Shown here piece by piece: positions 34,077 to 42,843 of a DNA stretch of 63,835 nt (within the stretch, counting starts at the first letter, position 1; each line of letters starts with the position of its first letter). This DNA comes from Myxococcales bacterium (GTDB lineage: Bacteria; Lernaellota; Lernaellaia; Lernaellales; Lernaellaceae). Location: contig JAAYVF010000036.1 in assembly GCA_012517325.1 (NCBI GenBank), positions 1 through 63,835 of the forward strand. Direction: 5' to 3'. The notes beneath the pieces were generated by a model that ran no database searches, was not told where the DNA came from, and worked only from the letters and a program-made list of their open reading frames with translations. The translations under genes and the position numbers were made by a program.

Positions 34077-34544
34077 TCAAGCGCGGGCTTTTTCCATCTC
34101 CAGAAATTCGATCGATTCACCCTGCGGGTCGAGTTTGCAGCCTTCGCCGGTTTGTCGGAAGCCGCAGGCGCGGTAACAGGCGATCGCGCGGGCATTGTTT
34201 TTCCGGACGTGCAGGCGAACCCGTGCCAAGGAAAAATCAGCCGGGGCGGTGCGAATGGCCAGGTCGATGGCCGCTCGCCCGATTCCTTGGCCAAGCAGAT
34301 CCTCCCGGCCGATCAAAATACCCAACCGGACGATCCCGGCTTCTTCTTTTTCCAACCATACGGTGCCGACCGCCGTTCCGTCGACGACGATGACCGACCA
34401 CTGATAGGCTTCATCGGCAGGGAGGGACCGCCGGTTGAATCGCCGGGGGACGCAACGCGACAGGTAACGCCAAGCGTCGATGGTTTTGCACCAACCGTCG
34501 AGCGCCGGCAAATCTTCTCGGGTGAACGGGCGTAAGGTGATCAT
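34077..34544 (-). CDS. GNAT-family N-acetyltransferase
   Basis: This enzyme is 155 residues from the ATG at 34544. It opens with MITLRPFTREDLPAL, the usual RimI/RimJ-like beginning. The acetyl-CoA site is in LIGREDLLGQGIGRAAI (the Q/R-x-x-G-x-G pattern), followed by LHVRKNNARAIACYRACGF, the conserved N-x-x-A-x-x-x-Y block. The length is normal for a single-domain GNAT. It transfers an acetyl group to an amine in the cytoplasm; the acceptor is not evident. It sits beside the radical SAM locus on the same strand, 152 bases upstream of rSAM-4, so a link is possible but unproven. Confidence 0.85.
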   Translation of the reverse strand: MITLRPFTREDLPALDGWCKTIDAWRYLSRCVPRRFNRRSLPADEAYQWSVIVVDGTAVGTVWLEKEEAGIVRLGILIGREDLLGQGIGRAAIDLAIRTAPADFSLARVRLHVRKNNARAIACYRACGFRQTGEGCKLDPQGESIEFLEMEKARA

Positions 34545-34765
34545 CTGTTTTTCGCTCCTTGACTACCCCGTGTTTCGACACATCGAAAGAGGGGTTGGTT
34601 CCAATCTTGCCGGCGGCTGATTACCGACGTTTCCAAACCGGTGAAAAAACAAAAAAATTGCCGGCCGAAGAAAACCCCCCTGCTTGTGGTCGGCGGCGGC
34701 ATCTGTTAAGAAGTTGTTAAACCAGAATGAGCATTTCGTTATCTATCCGGGAAAGGTGAACCGCC

Positions 34766-36955
34766 ATGGCACTGTGGAAACAAGCCTGCCTGTTGGCCCT
34801 ATTAATGATTGCGGCGATTTTCGTCTTGAATGCCTGCACTTCCGATGACGACGACGATGATAACGACGCGGCGTCGGGCGACGATGACGACGACAACGAC
34901 GACGCGGCGACCGATGACGACGATGAAACCCCGCCGTCCGGACGCGTACCGACGACCCTGGACATGAATTACCTGCCGGTGCGCCAGGGCGACCAATGGG
35001 TGATGGCGATCGGCCACGGCGACCAGCGGGTCGTGCGCAACGACCTGGGCGTCTCGCGGCCCACCGAAAACCTGTCGAATCGCGCGCGGCTTTCCCTGGC
35101 CTATTTCTTCACGGCGACCGACTTGCACATCGGCGACGAAGAATCGCCGACCCGGATGGACTTCTTCGAGTCGAAACACATTTTCATGGGCGCGTTCGAC
35201 GCCTCGAGCCGGCCGCAGTACGACCTGTCCGCGCACGCCATCAACGCGCTGGCTAGGACGGCCAACCGCATCCAAGTCGACTACGGCCGCGATTTCGACT
35301 TTGCGCTGCTGCTCGGCGACAACGCCGACAATTCGCAGACCAACGAACTGGCGATGATCGTCGACGTCCTGGACGGCGGCGGCCTGCTGACCGACGAGGG
35401 CTGGTGCCGCGTCGATTCCGGCGACCTGGACATCAATCCGAACACCGGCCGCGACCGGGGCGAGCGGAATTTCGGCTTCCAGGAAACCGATGGCGAGGGA
35501 AATATCCTCAATAACTACTACCGTCCCGACTGGCCGAACTCGAACGCCGATTTCACGTGCGGAGGCTTGCGCCGCTCTTCCGGCGATCCGCTGCCGTGGT
35601 TCTCGGCCATCGGCAACCACGACGTGATCAACATGGGCACCTTCGATCCCATGGGGCCGCTGACCTTTTACCGTCCCGATGAATACGTGGCGGCGACCTC
35701 GCCCTTCGGTTTCGAAACCGGCCTTCCGTCGGCGATCGCCTACTGGAAGGAAAATCCCGATCAGAAACTGCGGATTGCCAACGGCATTCTGGGCTTGCCG
35801 TTGGACTGGGGTTCGGTGTTTTCGCTGGTCGAGAAAATCGGCCTGCTGGGCGATTACGAGGCCGACCTCAATGCGGACTTCGTGCTGATGGATCTGCTGC
35901 ACGACACGCCTTCGCAGTCGAACGACGACGGCGTGCCGATCACCGCCGACGAAACGCGCGCCTACATGGACACCGCCGGCGTGATGCAGGTGCTGTACGA
36001 AACCGGCCATGCACTGTACGAGGACCGCAACGACGACGGCGAGGTGACCCCGGACGACGGCGGCTTCTATTCCTTCGACCTGGCCGACGTCAGCGGTCGG
36101 GCGATGCCGGTGCGGTTCGTCGTGCTCAACACCACCGAGAAGCTGCTTTTCCCGCAAGGCGGCGTGACGGCGGCGCAACTCGCGTGGCTGGAACTCGAAT
36201 TGTCGCGCGCCGAAAAGGACCGCGTGCTGGTGGTCGTGGCTTCGCACCACCAGGAAAGCGACACGATCGCGGGCGGCGACGAATTGGCCGCCACCTTGAG
36301 GCGGCACCCGAACGTCATTTGCCACCTGGTCGGGCACGGGCACGACAACCTGATCACGCCGCACCGCGGCCCCGACGGCGATCCCTACCGCGGCTACTGG
36401 GAAATCGAAACCCCCTCGGCGACCGACTTTCCGCAGCAATGGCGGATCGTGGAAATCGTCGACAACCGCGACGGCAGCGGGTCGATCTTCCTGACGAACT
36501 TCGATCACTTCGCGCTGGAGGGCGACGACGCCGACATCCTGTCGGACCTGAGCCGCGAACTGGCCTTTGAAGATACGCTCGCCGACGGCTATCACGGCAA
36601 CGCGCCGTTCGGCCATCGCGGCACGCGCCAGGATCGCAACGTCGAGTTGGTTTTCGCCATCCCGACCGAAGTGCTGCTGAAATTGCAGGACATCGAGGAC
36701 GACGAGCCGGTGACCTCGGTAGAGGAACTGGGGCACGGCGCGGCGATCCCGGAAAAGATGGCCACCCAATCGACGGCAGACGAATCGTCCTTCCGGCCGG
36801 CGGCGCCCCGGCTGAACTTCGCGGGTTTGTGGCTGCGGCTGGTCGCCTGGGCCGAAGCGAACGATCCGGACGGGCTGGGCCGGCGGTTGGCCGAATTGCG
36901 GCCGTTGACCGCGGATGAGCGGGCGCGGTTGCGGGATTTGGGTTACCTGAAATAA
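34766..36955 (+). CDS. Asp-rich lipoprotein metallophosphoesterase
   Basis: This lipoprotein is 729 residues from the ATG at 34766. The signal peptide ends in VLNAC and a tract of about 35 residues of mostly Asp follows. The catalytic domain holds the five calcineurin-like blocks in order: TDLHIGDE, LLGDNADN, GNHD, ASHHQE and GHGHDN. Two metal ions would be bound and a phosphoester or pyrophosphate cleaved outside the inner membrane. A long insertion separates the second and third blocks. The C-terminal 70 residues are helical and end in RARLRDLGYLK. The FadL-like and Ig-like genes follow on the same strand. Confidence 0.82.
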   Translation: MALWKQACLLALLMIAAIFVLNACTSDDDDDDNDAASGDDDDDNDDAATDDDDETPPSGRVPTTLDMNYLPVRQGDQWVMAIGHGDQRVVRNDLGVSRPTENLSNRARLSLAYFFTATDLHIGDEESPTRMDFFESKHIFMGAFDASSRPQYDLSAHAINALARTANRIQVDYGRDFDFALLLGDNADNSQTNELAMIVDVLDGGGLLTDEGWCRVDSGDLDINPNTGRDRGERNFGFQETDGEGNILNNYYRPDWPNSNADFTCGGLRRSSGDPLPWFSAIGNHDVINMGTFDPMGPLTFYRPDEYVAATSPFGFETGLPSAIAYWKENPDQKLRIANGILGLPLDWGSVFSLVEKIGLLGDYEADLNADFVLMDLLHDTPSQSNDDGVPITADETRAYMDTAGVMQVLYETGHALYEDRNDDGEVTPDDGGFYSFDLADVSGRAMPVRFVVLNTTEKLLFPQGGVTAAQLAWLELELSRAEKDRVLVVVASHHQESDTIAGGDELAATLRRHPNVICHLVGHGHDNLITPHRGPDGDPYRGYWEIETPSATDFPQQWRIVEIVDNRDGSGSIFLTNFDHFALEGDDADILSDLSRELAFEDTLADGYHGNAPFGHRGTRQDRNVELVFAIPTEVLLKLQDIEDDEPVTSVEELGHGAAIPEKMATQSTADESSFRPAAPRLNFAGLWLRLVAWAEANDPDGLGRRLAELRPLTADERARLRDLGYLK

Positions 36956-37049
36956 AATCAAGTTCTCGCCGAAAAAGGGCAAAAGCCACGAGTAGTGGAA
37001 ACGAGACGCGGCGCCGGTCTATCGCCGCGCTTATCCGAAGGAGATCATC

Positions 37050-38318
37050 ATGAAAAGATTGATGTTGACCGCCTTGGTGGTGCTGGCGATGGTCGCCGGC
37101 GCCGGCGCGGCGCAGGCCGGATTGCTGTTTGTGCCCACAACCTACGGGCTGTCGGCCCGGTCGGTCGGCCTGGGCAACGCGATGACGGCGGTCGGGTACG
37201 ATTACTCAACGACGTTTTTCAACCCGGCGGCGCTGGGCGCGTTGTCGGCCAACCAGATCGACCTGGGCTACCTGTACGCCGGGCCGCAACTGACCGGCGG
37301 GCCCAAGGACGATTCGGAGGCGGTCGATTTCGATACGGCCAACAAGGTCGCGTTGATCGGTTTCACGATGAACCTGGGTACCCTGTTCAAGAAGGAACAC
37401 GGGTTGGGCCTGGGCTTCGACATCGCGATGGACAACAACACCAAGTCGTTCATGGCCTTCGAGGAAAAGCGCAGTGACGACGGTCAATTCATGCGCTACG
37501 GCCTGACCAGCGTGACGATGACCACCGGCCTGGGCGTGGAAATCATCCCGCAGCTTTACCTGGGCGCGGGCGGGTTCATCATGGTCAAAGGCGAAAACAA
37601 GCTGATCGCCGAGACCGACATGGCCGGCAACACGAAGGAAGAGCAGATCCAGGTGAGCGCCGAACCGGCGATCGCGCCGATCGTCAGCCTGTTCGCGCCG
37701 GTGCACCCGATGGTCACCCTGGGCCTGACCTATCGCGGCAAGGGCCTGGCGCAATTCGACAACATCGACGCGGCCACCAAGGCGCTGGTCAGCGATTCGC
37801 CGCTGACGAATTTGAACCTGGTCATGGCTTTCAAAGACACCTACGTGCCGCAACAGGCGGCGCTGGGCGCGTCGGTGACGCCGCTCAAATCCCTGCTGAT
37901 CGCCGTGGACGTCACCTGGGCGAACTGGGGCGACTATCAGAAAGAAATGGAAAAGGGCGACGTGGTGAAGGACAGCGCGAAGTTCGACACCCGGGATCTG
38001 TACATTCCGCGGTTGGGCGTCGAATACGGGGTGCTGGATAACCTGCAGCTTCGCTTCGGCTACTATTTCGAGGACACCCCCTTCGCCGACCCGGGCCTCG
38101 GCAACACCGTGGTGCTGGATAACGCCAAGCACGCGTTCAGCCTCGGCGTCGGCCACGACATGACCTACCTCTCCTGCCTGAAACACGCGCCGTCGATCGG
38201 CGCTTCGTACTTCCTGCACTACCTGGCGCCGCGCACCGTGGAGGCGGGGGACGGCCGCGAATTCGAATCCAGCGGTCTGATCAACGGTGTGGTTGGCACC
38301 CTGACCCTGAAGTTTTAA
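37050..38318 (+). CDS. FadL/OmpP1-family outer membrane protein
   Basis: This protein is 422 residues from the ATG at 37050, with AAGGAG upstream. The signal peptide ends near AGAAQA, and the mature part opens with GLSARSVGLGNAMTAVGYDYSTTFFNPAAL, the family's N-terminal hatch pattern (S-A-x-x-x-G-x-A and NPAAL). The rest alternates short beta-like segments with Gly and aromatic residues and ends in a terminal Phe, the outer-membrane barrel signal. FadL relatives pass hydrophobic substrates such as fatty acids. The Ig-like lipoprotein gene follows after 17 bases, so the two are probably expressed together. Confidence 0.85.
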   Translation: MKRLMLTALVVLAMVAGAGAAQAGLLFVPTTYGLSARSVGLGNAMTAVGYDYSTTFFNPAALGALSANQIDLGYLYAGPQLTGGPKDDSEAVDFDTANKVALIGFTMNLGTLFKKEHGLGLGFDIAMDNNTKSFMAFEEKRSDDGQFMRYGLTSVTMTTGLGVEIIPQLYLGAGGFIMVKGENKLIAETDMAGNTKEEQIQVSAEPAIAPIVSLFAPVHPMVTLGLTYRGKGLAQFDNIDAATKALVSDSPLTNLNLVMAFKDTYVPQQAALGASVTPLKSLLIAVDVTWANWGDYQKEMEKGDVVKDSAKFDTRDLYIPRLGVEYGVLDNLQLRFGYYFEDTPFADPGLGNTVVLDNAKHAFSLGVGHDMTYLSCLKHAPSIGASYFLHYLAPRTVEAGDGREFESSGLINGVVGTLTLKF

Positions 38319-38335
38319 CGGGGAGGAGGGACGCC

Positions 38336-41071
38336 ATGAAACGCTTGATCCATTTATTCCTGGGCGCGACGCTGCTCGTCGGCCTGGCGCTGGGCCTGGC
38401 CGGTTGCGGCGATGAGCTGGAACCGCTCGAAGCTCCCGCCGACAATGACGCCTTTCGCGTCTTGATGACCAATCCGCATCACGAGATGTTCAACGTGCCG
38501 TTGACCAGCTCGGTGTTGATTTATCTGTCGCACGAGATCGATCCGCCTACGGTGGCCGGTCACGTGCTGCTGACCGACGCCGCCGGCAACCAACCGGAGG
38601 TGACCACCGAGATTTATGACGCGTCGATCGTGCTGACGCCGACCTCCAACTGGGAGGAACTGACCGACTACACGCTCCACATCCTCCCCGGCATCCGCGA
38701 CAAGTCGGGCCGGACGATGAACGAGGAAAAATTCTATACGTTCCAAAGCGGCATCCGCCGGCCGAAGGCCGCCGAGCAGCTTTCGGTGCGCCGCGTGGTG
38801 CCGGGCGACGAGGATCCGTGCTGGGACTTTATGACGTTTCGCGTGTTTTTCAACGAACCGGTGGAACGCGACACGGTCCGCTACGGCGAATCGGTATTGT
38901 TTGAAGACGTCGACACCGGCGAGCAGTTGCCCGGCAACACCTTCGCGCGGGCGAGCCAACTCGTGTTCGATCCGGACGCCGACCTGGTGGCCGGACACAA
39001 ATATCGCCTGACGATCACCAACCAGCTCACCGACGTGCAGGGCAGCCGGTTGGCCGAACCGTTCGTGCACGAATGGACGGCGGTTTCCACGGGCAAGCAC
39101 ACGAAACTGGCGATGGACTATTGCCCGACGGCGCTCGGGGGCTACGGTTTCTGCGCGGCGCTGCCCGATGACGAATCGTATCCGCAAAGCCGGATGCTGC
39201 CGCGCCGGGCGAACTCGGTTTACACCAAATCGGTCTTCCTGGGCGACACCGACATGATGGTCGGCGGCCGGCTGTGGAACGAATTCGGCGACGCCAAGCT
39301 CTCGCCCAAACGCGTCCCGTTCGTCGTGCGCAAGGGGCAGAAGCTGATTGGTAAAGAGTTGCAATACAAGGTCGGCGGCGAGATCAACTCGGGCATTTAC
39401 ACCGGCAACATTTACATCACCCTGTTGACCGACGCCGTCGGCGAGATGATCGGTTCCGAGTTCGTCAGCGGGGAAGCGGGCCTGCCGGCGACCATCACAC
39501 TGATGATGGATTCGGCGATGAGCCTCGACGATCCGACGGCCAACGCGATGCTGCCGCAGCCGTTGCTCGGCATCCAGATGGTGGGCCTGGCCTCGGTGGC
39601 CGTGATCGACGAAGCGACCGGCTACGAGGCGATGAAAATCGAACTGACCGGCTACTCCGAACTGAACCTGGGCAACGAACGCATGCCGGTCATCATGGCG
39701 CTGCAGATGGTGCCGCCGCCGACGTTGCCGGAAGAAGAGATCCTCGACACCACACCGCCGGAAGTGCTTTCGGTTTCGCCGGTGGACATGGTGGTCGAGC
39801 CCGATGACATCGGCAATCTGGTCGACACGCGAATGGCGGGCGATCCGATCATCGCCTATTTCTCCGAGCCGCTCGACCCGGATACGGTGCGTGATCATTT
39901 CTACGTCGTCGGTCCGGAAGGCAAGGTGCCGGGGCGCTACGACATGTACCATCCGAAGATGTACTTCGAGCCCGACGAGCCGCTCGACCCGGATACGATC
40001 TACCGCGTGGTGGTCGAACCGGGCATCGAGGATATTTCGGGCAACGCGACCACGGAACGGCACGAATACACCTTCAAGACGATGCCTTACCAAGGGTCGG
40101 CGACCGAGCCGATGCGCCTGCTGGCCACCGTGCCCACGCGCGAAACGAACTCGATCATGCCGCGCAATTATCTGCCGGAATTCTATTTCTCGCAGATCGT
40201 CGATCTGGACTCGCTGATCAACGGCGAAACGTTCATGCTCTACGATGTCACGGCGGGCGAAATGATTCCGGGCACGATCGAAAGCTATTCGATTTTCGTC
40301 GATTTCGTGCCCGACGAGGAACCGATCGCCGGCCACCTCTACCGCTGGGAAATCACCGAAGGAGTCACCAACCTGGACGGTCTGGCGCTCGACACCGATA
40401 TGGACGGTGTGCCGGGCGGCCCGCCGTACGTGGTGGATTTCACCGTCACGCCGTTCTCGCCGTTCAGCCAGACGGTCCAGTTCACCTATCCGTACGCCGA
40501 CACCAACGCCAACGGCTGGCTGGACCCGGAGGAAACCGCGACGAAGGTCAACACGATGACCATGAAATCGCCGCTGATTCACGATCCGGCTTACGTGTTG
40601 GGCTTCTTCCCGATCTCCGCCTACCGGCTGGCGATGAACGAAGCGTCCGAGCCGCGGCTGCCGGTCGCGGTGGTGCCGCATTCCTATCAGATCGGCACCA
40701 GCGTTTCGGTCTCGCTGTCGCTCGGCGGCAAGGCCGATCCGCCGGGATTGCTCGACATGGGCCCGATGCTGATCGAGCTTCAACCCAATTCCTGGACCGA
40801 TGTGGTGCAGAGCGCCGACAATCTGTTGCAGGCGGACGTGAACATCGGCATGGAGTTCAACGTCGAAAACAGTCTGCTCAATTCGCTCCTGGTGCACGAC
40901 ATGGTCATGAGCATTCCGGGAAAAATGCGCTACACCAAGGATGGGCGCATGATGTCGATCGTTCGCGGCCGGACGATGGCCGGCATGTCGATCCCGATTC
41001 TCGGCGTCATGGATGTGCCGGTGCAGGTCAATCTGATCAGCACCACGGTGCCGACCACGCGCGCCTACTGA
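38336..41071 (+). CDS. Large lipoprotein with Big_5/SbsA Ig-like domains
   Basis: This lipoprotein is 911 residues from the ATG at 38336, with GGAGG upstream. The signal ends in GLAGC and GDELEPLEAP follows, acidic but not a poly-Asp tract. At least three Ig-like repeats of the Big_5 type are visible, each with the pattern of an acidic opening, EPLDPDTV or related, and a DLSGN-like turn (DKSGR, DISGN). They lie near residues 35-140, 150-260 and 480-590, with a further one near 600-700. The C-terminal 200 residues are beta-rich and unassigned. It is likely a surface or periplasmic-face structural or binding protein. Confidence 0.75.
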   Translation: MKRLIHLFLGATLLVGLALGLAGCGDELEPLEAPADNDAFRVLMTNPHHEMFNVPLTSSVLIYLSHEIDPPTVAGHVLLTDAAGNQPEVTTEIYDASIVLTPTSNWEELTDYTLHILPGIRDKSGRTMNEEKFYTFQSGIRRPKAAEQLSVRRVVPGDEDPCWDFMTFRVFFNEPVERDTVRYGESVLFEDVDTGEQLPGNTFARASQLVFDPDADLVAGHKYRLTITNQLTDVQGSRLAEPFVHEWTAVSTGKHTKLAMDYCPTALGGYGFCAALPDDESYPQSRMLPRRANSVYTKSVFLGDTDMMVGGRLWNEFGDAKLSPKRVPFVVRKGQKLIGKELQYKVGGEINSGIYTGNIYITLLTDAVGEMIGSEFVSGEAGLPATITLMMDSAMSLDDPTANAMLPQPLLGIQMVGLASVAVIDEATGYEAMKIELTGYSELNLGNERMPVIMALQMVPPPTLPEEEILDTTPPEVLSVSPVDMVVEPDDIGNLVDTRMAGDPIIAYFSEPLDPDTVRDHFYVVGPEGKVPGRYDMYHPKMYFEPDEPLDPDTIYRVVVEPGIEDISGNATTERHEYTFKTMPYQGSATEPMRLLATVPTRETNSIMPRNYLPEFYFSQIVDLDSLINGETFMLYDVTAGEMIPGTIESYSIFVDFVPDEEPIAGHLYRWEITEGVTNLDGLALDTDMDGVPGGPPYVVDFTVTPFSPFSQTVQFTYPYADTNANGWLDPEETATKVNTMTMKSPLIHDPAYVLGFFPISAYRLAMNEASEPRLPVAVVPHSYQIGTSVSVSLSLGGKADPPGLLDMGPMLIELQPNSWTDVVQSADNLLQADVNIGMEFNVENSLLNSLLVHDMVMSIPGKMRYTKDGRMMSIVRGRTMAGMSIPILGVMDVPVQVNLISTTVPTTRAY

Positions 41072-41090
41072 GCGGCGATTAAGAAAATCA

Positions 41091-41132
41091 AACCGGCGGC
41101 TCCGCCTCATGCGGGGCCGCCGGTTCTTTTTT
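41091..41132 (+). terminator. Rho-independent terminator after the Ig-like lipoprotein gene
   Basis: A perfect 10-bp stem (AACCGGCGGC and GCCGCCGGTT, 41091-41100 and 41116-41125) with a 15-base loop, then C and six T. It ends the plus-strand metallophosphoesterase, FadL and Ig-like run. Confidence 0.9.
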
Positions 41133-41156
41133 AGGCGATTGGCTTTTCAAGCGCGA

Positions 41157-42413
41157 TCAGTTGCCGCAGCCGTTATCGTCGTCGTCATCGTCATTGTCGT
41201 CGTTGTCGTCATTGTCATCGTTGTCGTCGTTGTCGTCGTTGTCATCATCGTCGTCGTCGGCCGCGTCGTCATCGGCGGTGTCGTCGTCGTCCCCGCCGTT
41301 GAAATCGTGGTCAAGGTCGAATTCCTCGATCACCGTATCGTCGGGACGGTGCACCTCGACATGAATCACGGTGCCGTCGATCTCGATGTAGGAGAAATTG
41401 TTGGTTTTCTCGCAGGTGACCGTCCAATCCCGCGGGTCGCAACTGTAATGCCGCGAACTCGAACAGCCGGTCACCAGATAGGTAAGGCCGTTCACCACCG
41501 AACGCTGGTAGTTGTGGTCGTGCCCCGACATGTACAGATCGATGCCATACTCCTGGAAAAGCGGCACCATCGCTTCGCGAAACGCCAGGACGTTCGCGTC
41601 CTCGCCGTGGTTGGAGCAGGAAAACGGCGGGAAATGCGCATGGACAATGCAATGTTGCACACTGGGCTGGCTTTTGGCGTAATCGAGTTGATCCACGAGC
41701 CAATTGTATTGTTCCGAGCCGGAATGGTAGGGGATGTCGACATTCAAACTGATGAAATAGGTGTTGCCGTATTGGAAGGCATACGTGGACGGCGAGGGAG
41801 TCCCGTCGCTCATCGGATTGGACCAGTACAAAGCGAAATGCGACTTGCCGCCGGGATAAAGGTCATGATTGCCCATGACCGGAAAATACGGCGCATCGCC
41901 GGCCAGCAGATCGGTGACGCTCCAGTATTGATCCCATTGTGAAGCCAAAAAGGCGTAATCGACCTGATCGCCGTTGTGCAGGATGAATTCGGGCTCGTAG
42001 GGCAGAATGGTTTCGACGATGTCATGGTAGGGCGCGATGAAGCCTTGGGTGTCGCTGATGACCACAAAATGAATCGGTTCGGCCGGGTCCGGCGCGGTGA
42101 GGAACGAATGGATCTCGCTACTGTCGCCGCCGCTGCTCACGCGATAGTAGTAACGAGTGCCGGTTTCGAGGGAATCCAGATCCGCCTGGTGCACTCCGTC
42201 GCCGGCCACTGAAGCGGCGCTTTGCTCCATGCTTTCGGTCGTGCCGTATTCCACCGACCCGCTCGGATCCAGCGAACCCCATTTGATGGTGATGGAATGA
42301 TCCGTGACGCCGGTCAACCAGGGGCCGTAATCGATGCCGGCCCAGACGTTGGATACAATCAGTGACAAAACGAAAAAAGCAGCGGCGAAAATCGCTTGGC
42401 GGATATTTTTCAA
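41157..42413 (-). CDS. Purple-acid-phosphatase-like secreted enzyme with C-terminal Asp/Asn tract and GCGN end
   Basis: This enzyme is 418 residues from the ATG at 42413, with a cleavable signal peptide ending near VWA and no lipobox. A fibronectin-like N-terminal domain (GPWLTGVTDHSITIKWG) is followed by the metallophosphoesterase blocks ISDTQG, NGDQVDY, GNHDLY, HAHFPP and GHDHNYQR, the standard plan of purple acid phosphatases. The last 45 residues are almost entirely Asp and Asn and end in DDDNGCGN. No membrane helix or basic tail follows. A Cys behind a poly-acidic arm at the C-terminus mirrors the N-terminal lipoproteins of this window. Confidence 0.8.
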   Translation of the reverse strand: MKNIRQAIFAAAFFVLSLIVSNVWAGIDYGPWLTGVTDHSITIKWGSLDPSGSVEYGTTESMEQSAASVAGDGVHQADLDSLETGTRYYYRVSSGGDSSEIHSFLTAPDPAEPIHFVVISDTQGFIAPYHDIVETILPYEPEFILHNGDQVDYAFLASQWDQYWSVTDLLAGDAPYFPVMGNHDLYPGGKSHFALYWSNPMSDGTPSPSTYAFQYGNTYFISLNVDIPYHSGSEQYNWLVDQLDYAKSQPSVQHCIVHAHFPPFSCSNHGEDANVLAFREAMVPLFQEYGIDLYMSGHDHNYQRSVVNGLTYLVTGCSSSRHYSCDPRDWTVTCEKTNNFSYIEIDGTVIHVEVHRPDDTVIEEFDLDHDFNGGDDDDTADDDAADDDDDDNDDNDDNDDNDDNDDNDDDDDDNGCGN

Positions 42414-42843
42414 AGCGCCCTCCTTTTTAAAACGCTAACTATGCACTCGCTAAACACTAAAGGATTTGAAACAATTTTCAATAGTTCGCAAGGGGAGGGG
42501 CGTTCTCAATTGAATGGCAATATTGCGATAGATTTGCTGAGTTCAGAGCAGATGATGACTATATGGAATGCCATTCCCGAAGAATCGGGAACGGTGCGAC
42601 TCTTAAATATTATTGTTGAGATACAAAGCCATTTTTCTTGACAAGCCGGTCATTCGTCATGGTAGATTTTATCAGGTCAATGCGCGAGGAAATCGCTTCG
42701 CGGCGTTGATGCGGTTTCCTTTCGGATGGCAGGGTGATTTTCTCCTCAGTGGTACAACAAATGAAACTATGGGATCGTCTGAACGCTTTGATAATGTACT
42801 TTTACGTGGAAATTACCAAACACTACGAGGAAAGGGGATATGA
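42414..42843. other. AT-richer leader upstream of the interrupted kelch gene
   Basis: The 430 bases separate two divergent genes and have visibly more A and T than the neighbouring genes. A frame from 42613 ends in TGA one base before the kelch ATG, with no site or recognisable product. A TTGACA at 42638-42643 followed after 19 bases by TAGATT (42663-42668) could be a promoter. Nothing else is recognised. Confidence 0.45.
42638..42668 (+). promoter_or_regulatory. Possible promoter for the kelch-repeat gene
   Basis: TTGACA (42638-42643) is a perfect -35 box. TAGATT (42663-42668) after 19 bases is a weak -10 with a long spacer. The kelch start is about 175 bases downstream. Confidence 0.3.

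Noticed and set aside
34802-36982. 726-residue antisense frame over the metallophosphoesterase gene
   Set aside because: It is the shadow of a GC-rich gene: Arg/Val/Gln-rich, no start site, and the plus strand holds all catalytic motifs.
36956-37049. Stretch resembling a GEMM/c-di-GMP riboswitch (AAAGCCACG and nearby AGGGCAAA)
   Set aside because: The conserved GACGCAAAGCC core and the second stem are missing; only short shared words occur, which is expected by chance in GC-rich leaders.
38354-41110. 918-residue antisense frame over the Ig-like lipoprotein gene
   Set aside because: Same reason: His/Arg-rich low-complexity chain with no known motif, opposite a clear lipoprotein gene.
42613-42843. 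Small gene immediately before the kelch gene
   Set aside because: TTG start, no ribosome site, no similarity; likely chance in an AT-rich gap.
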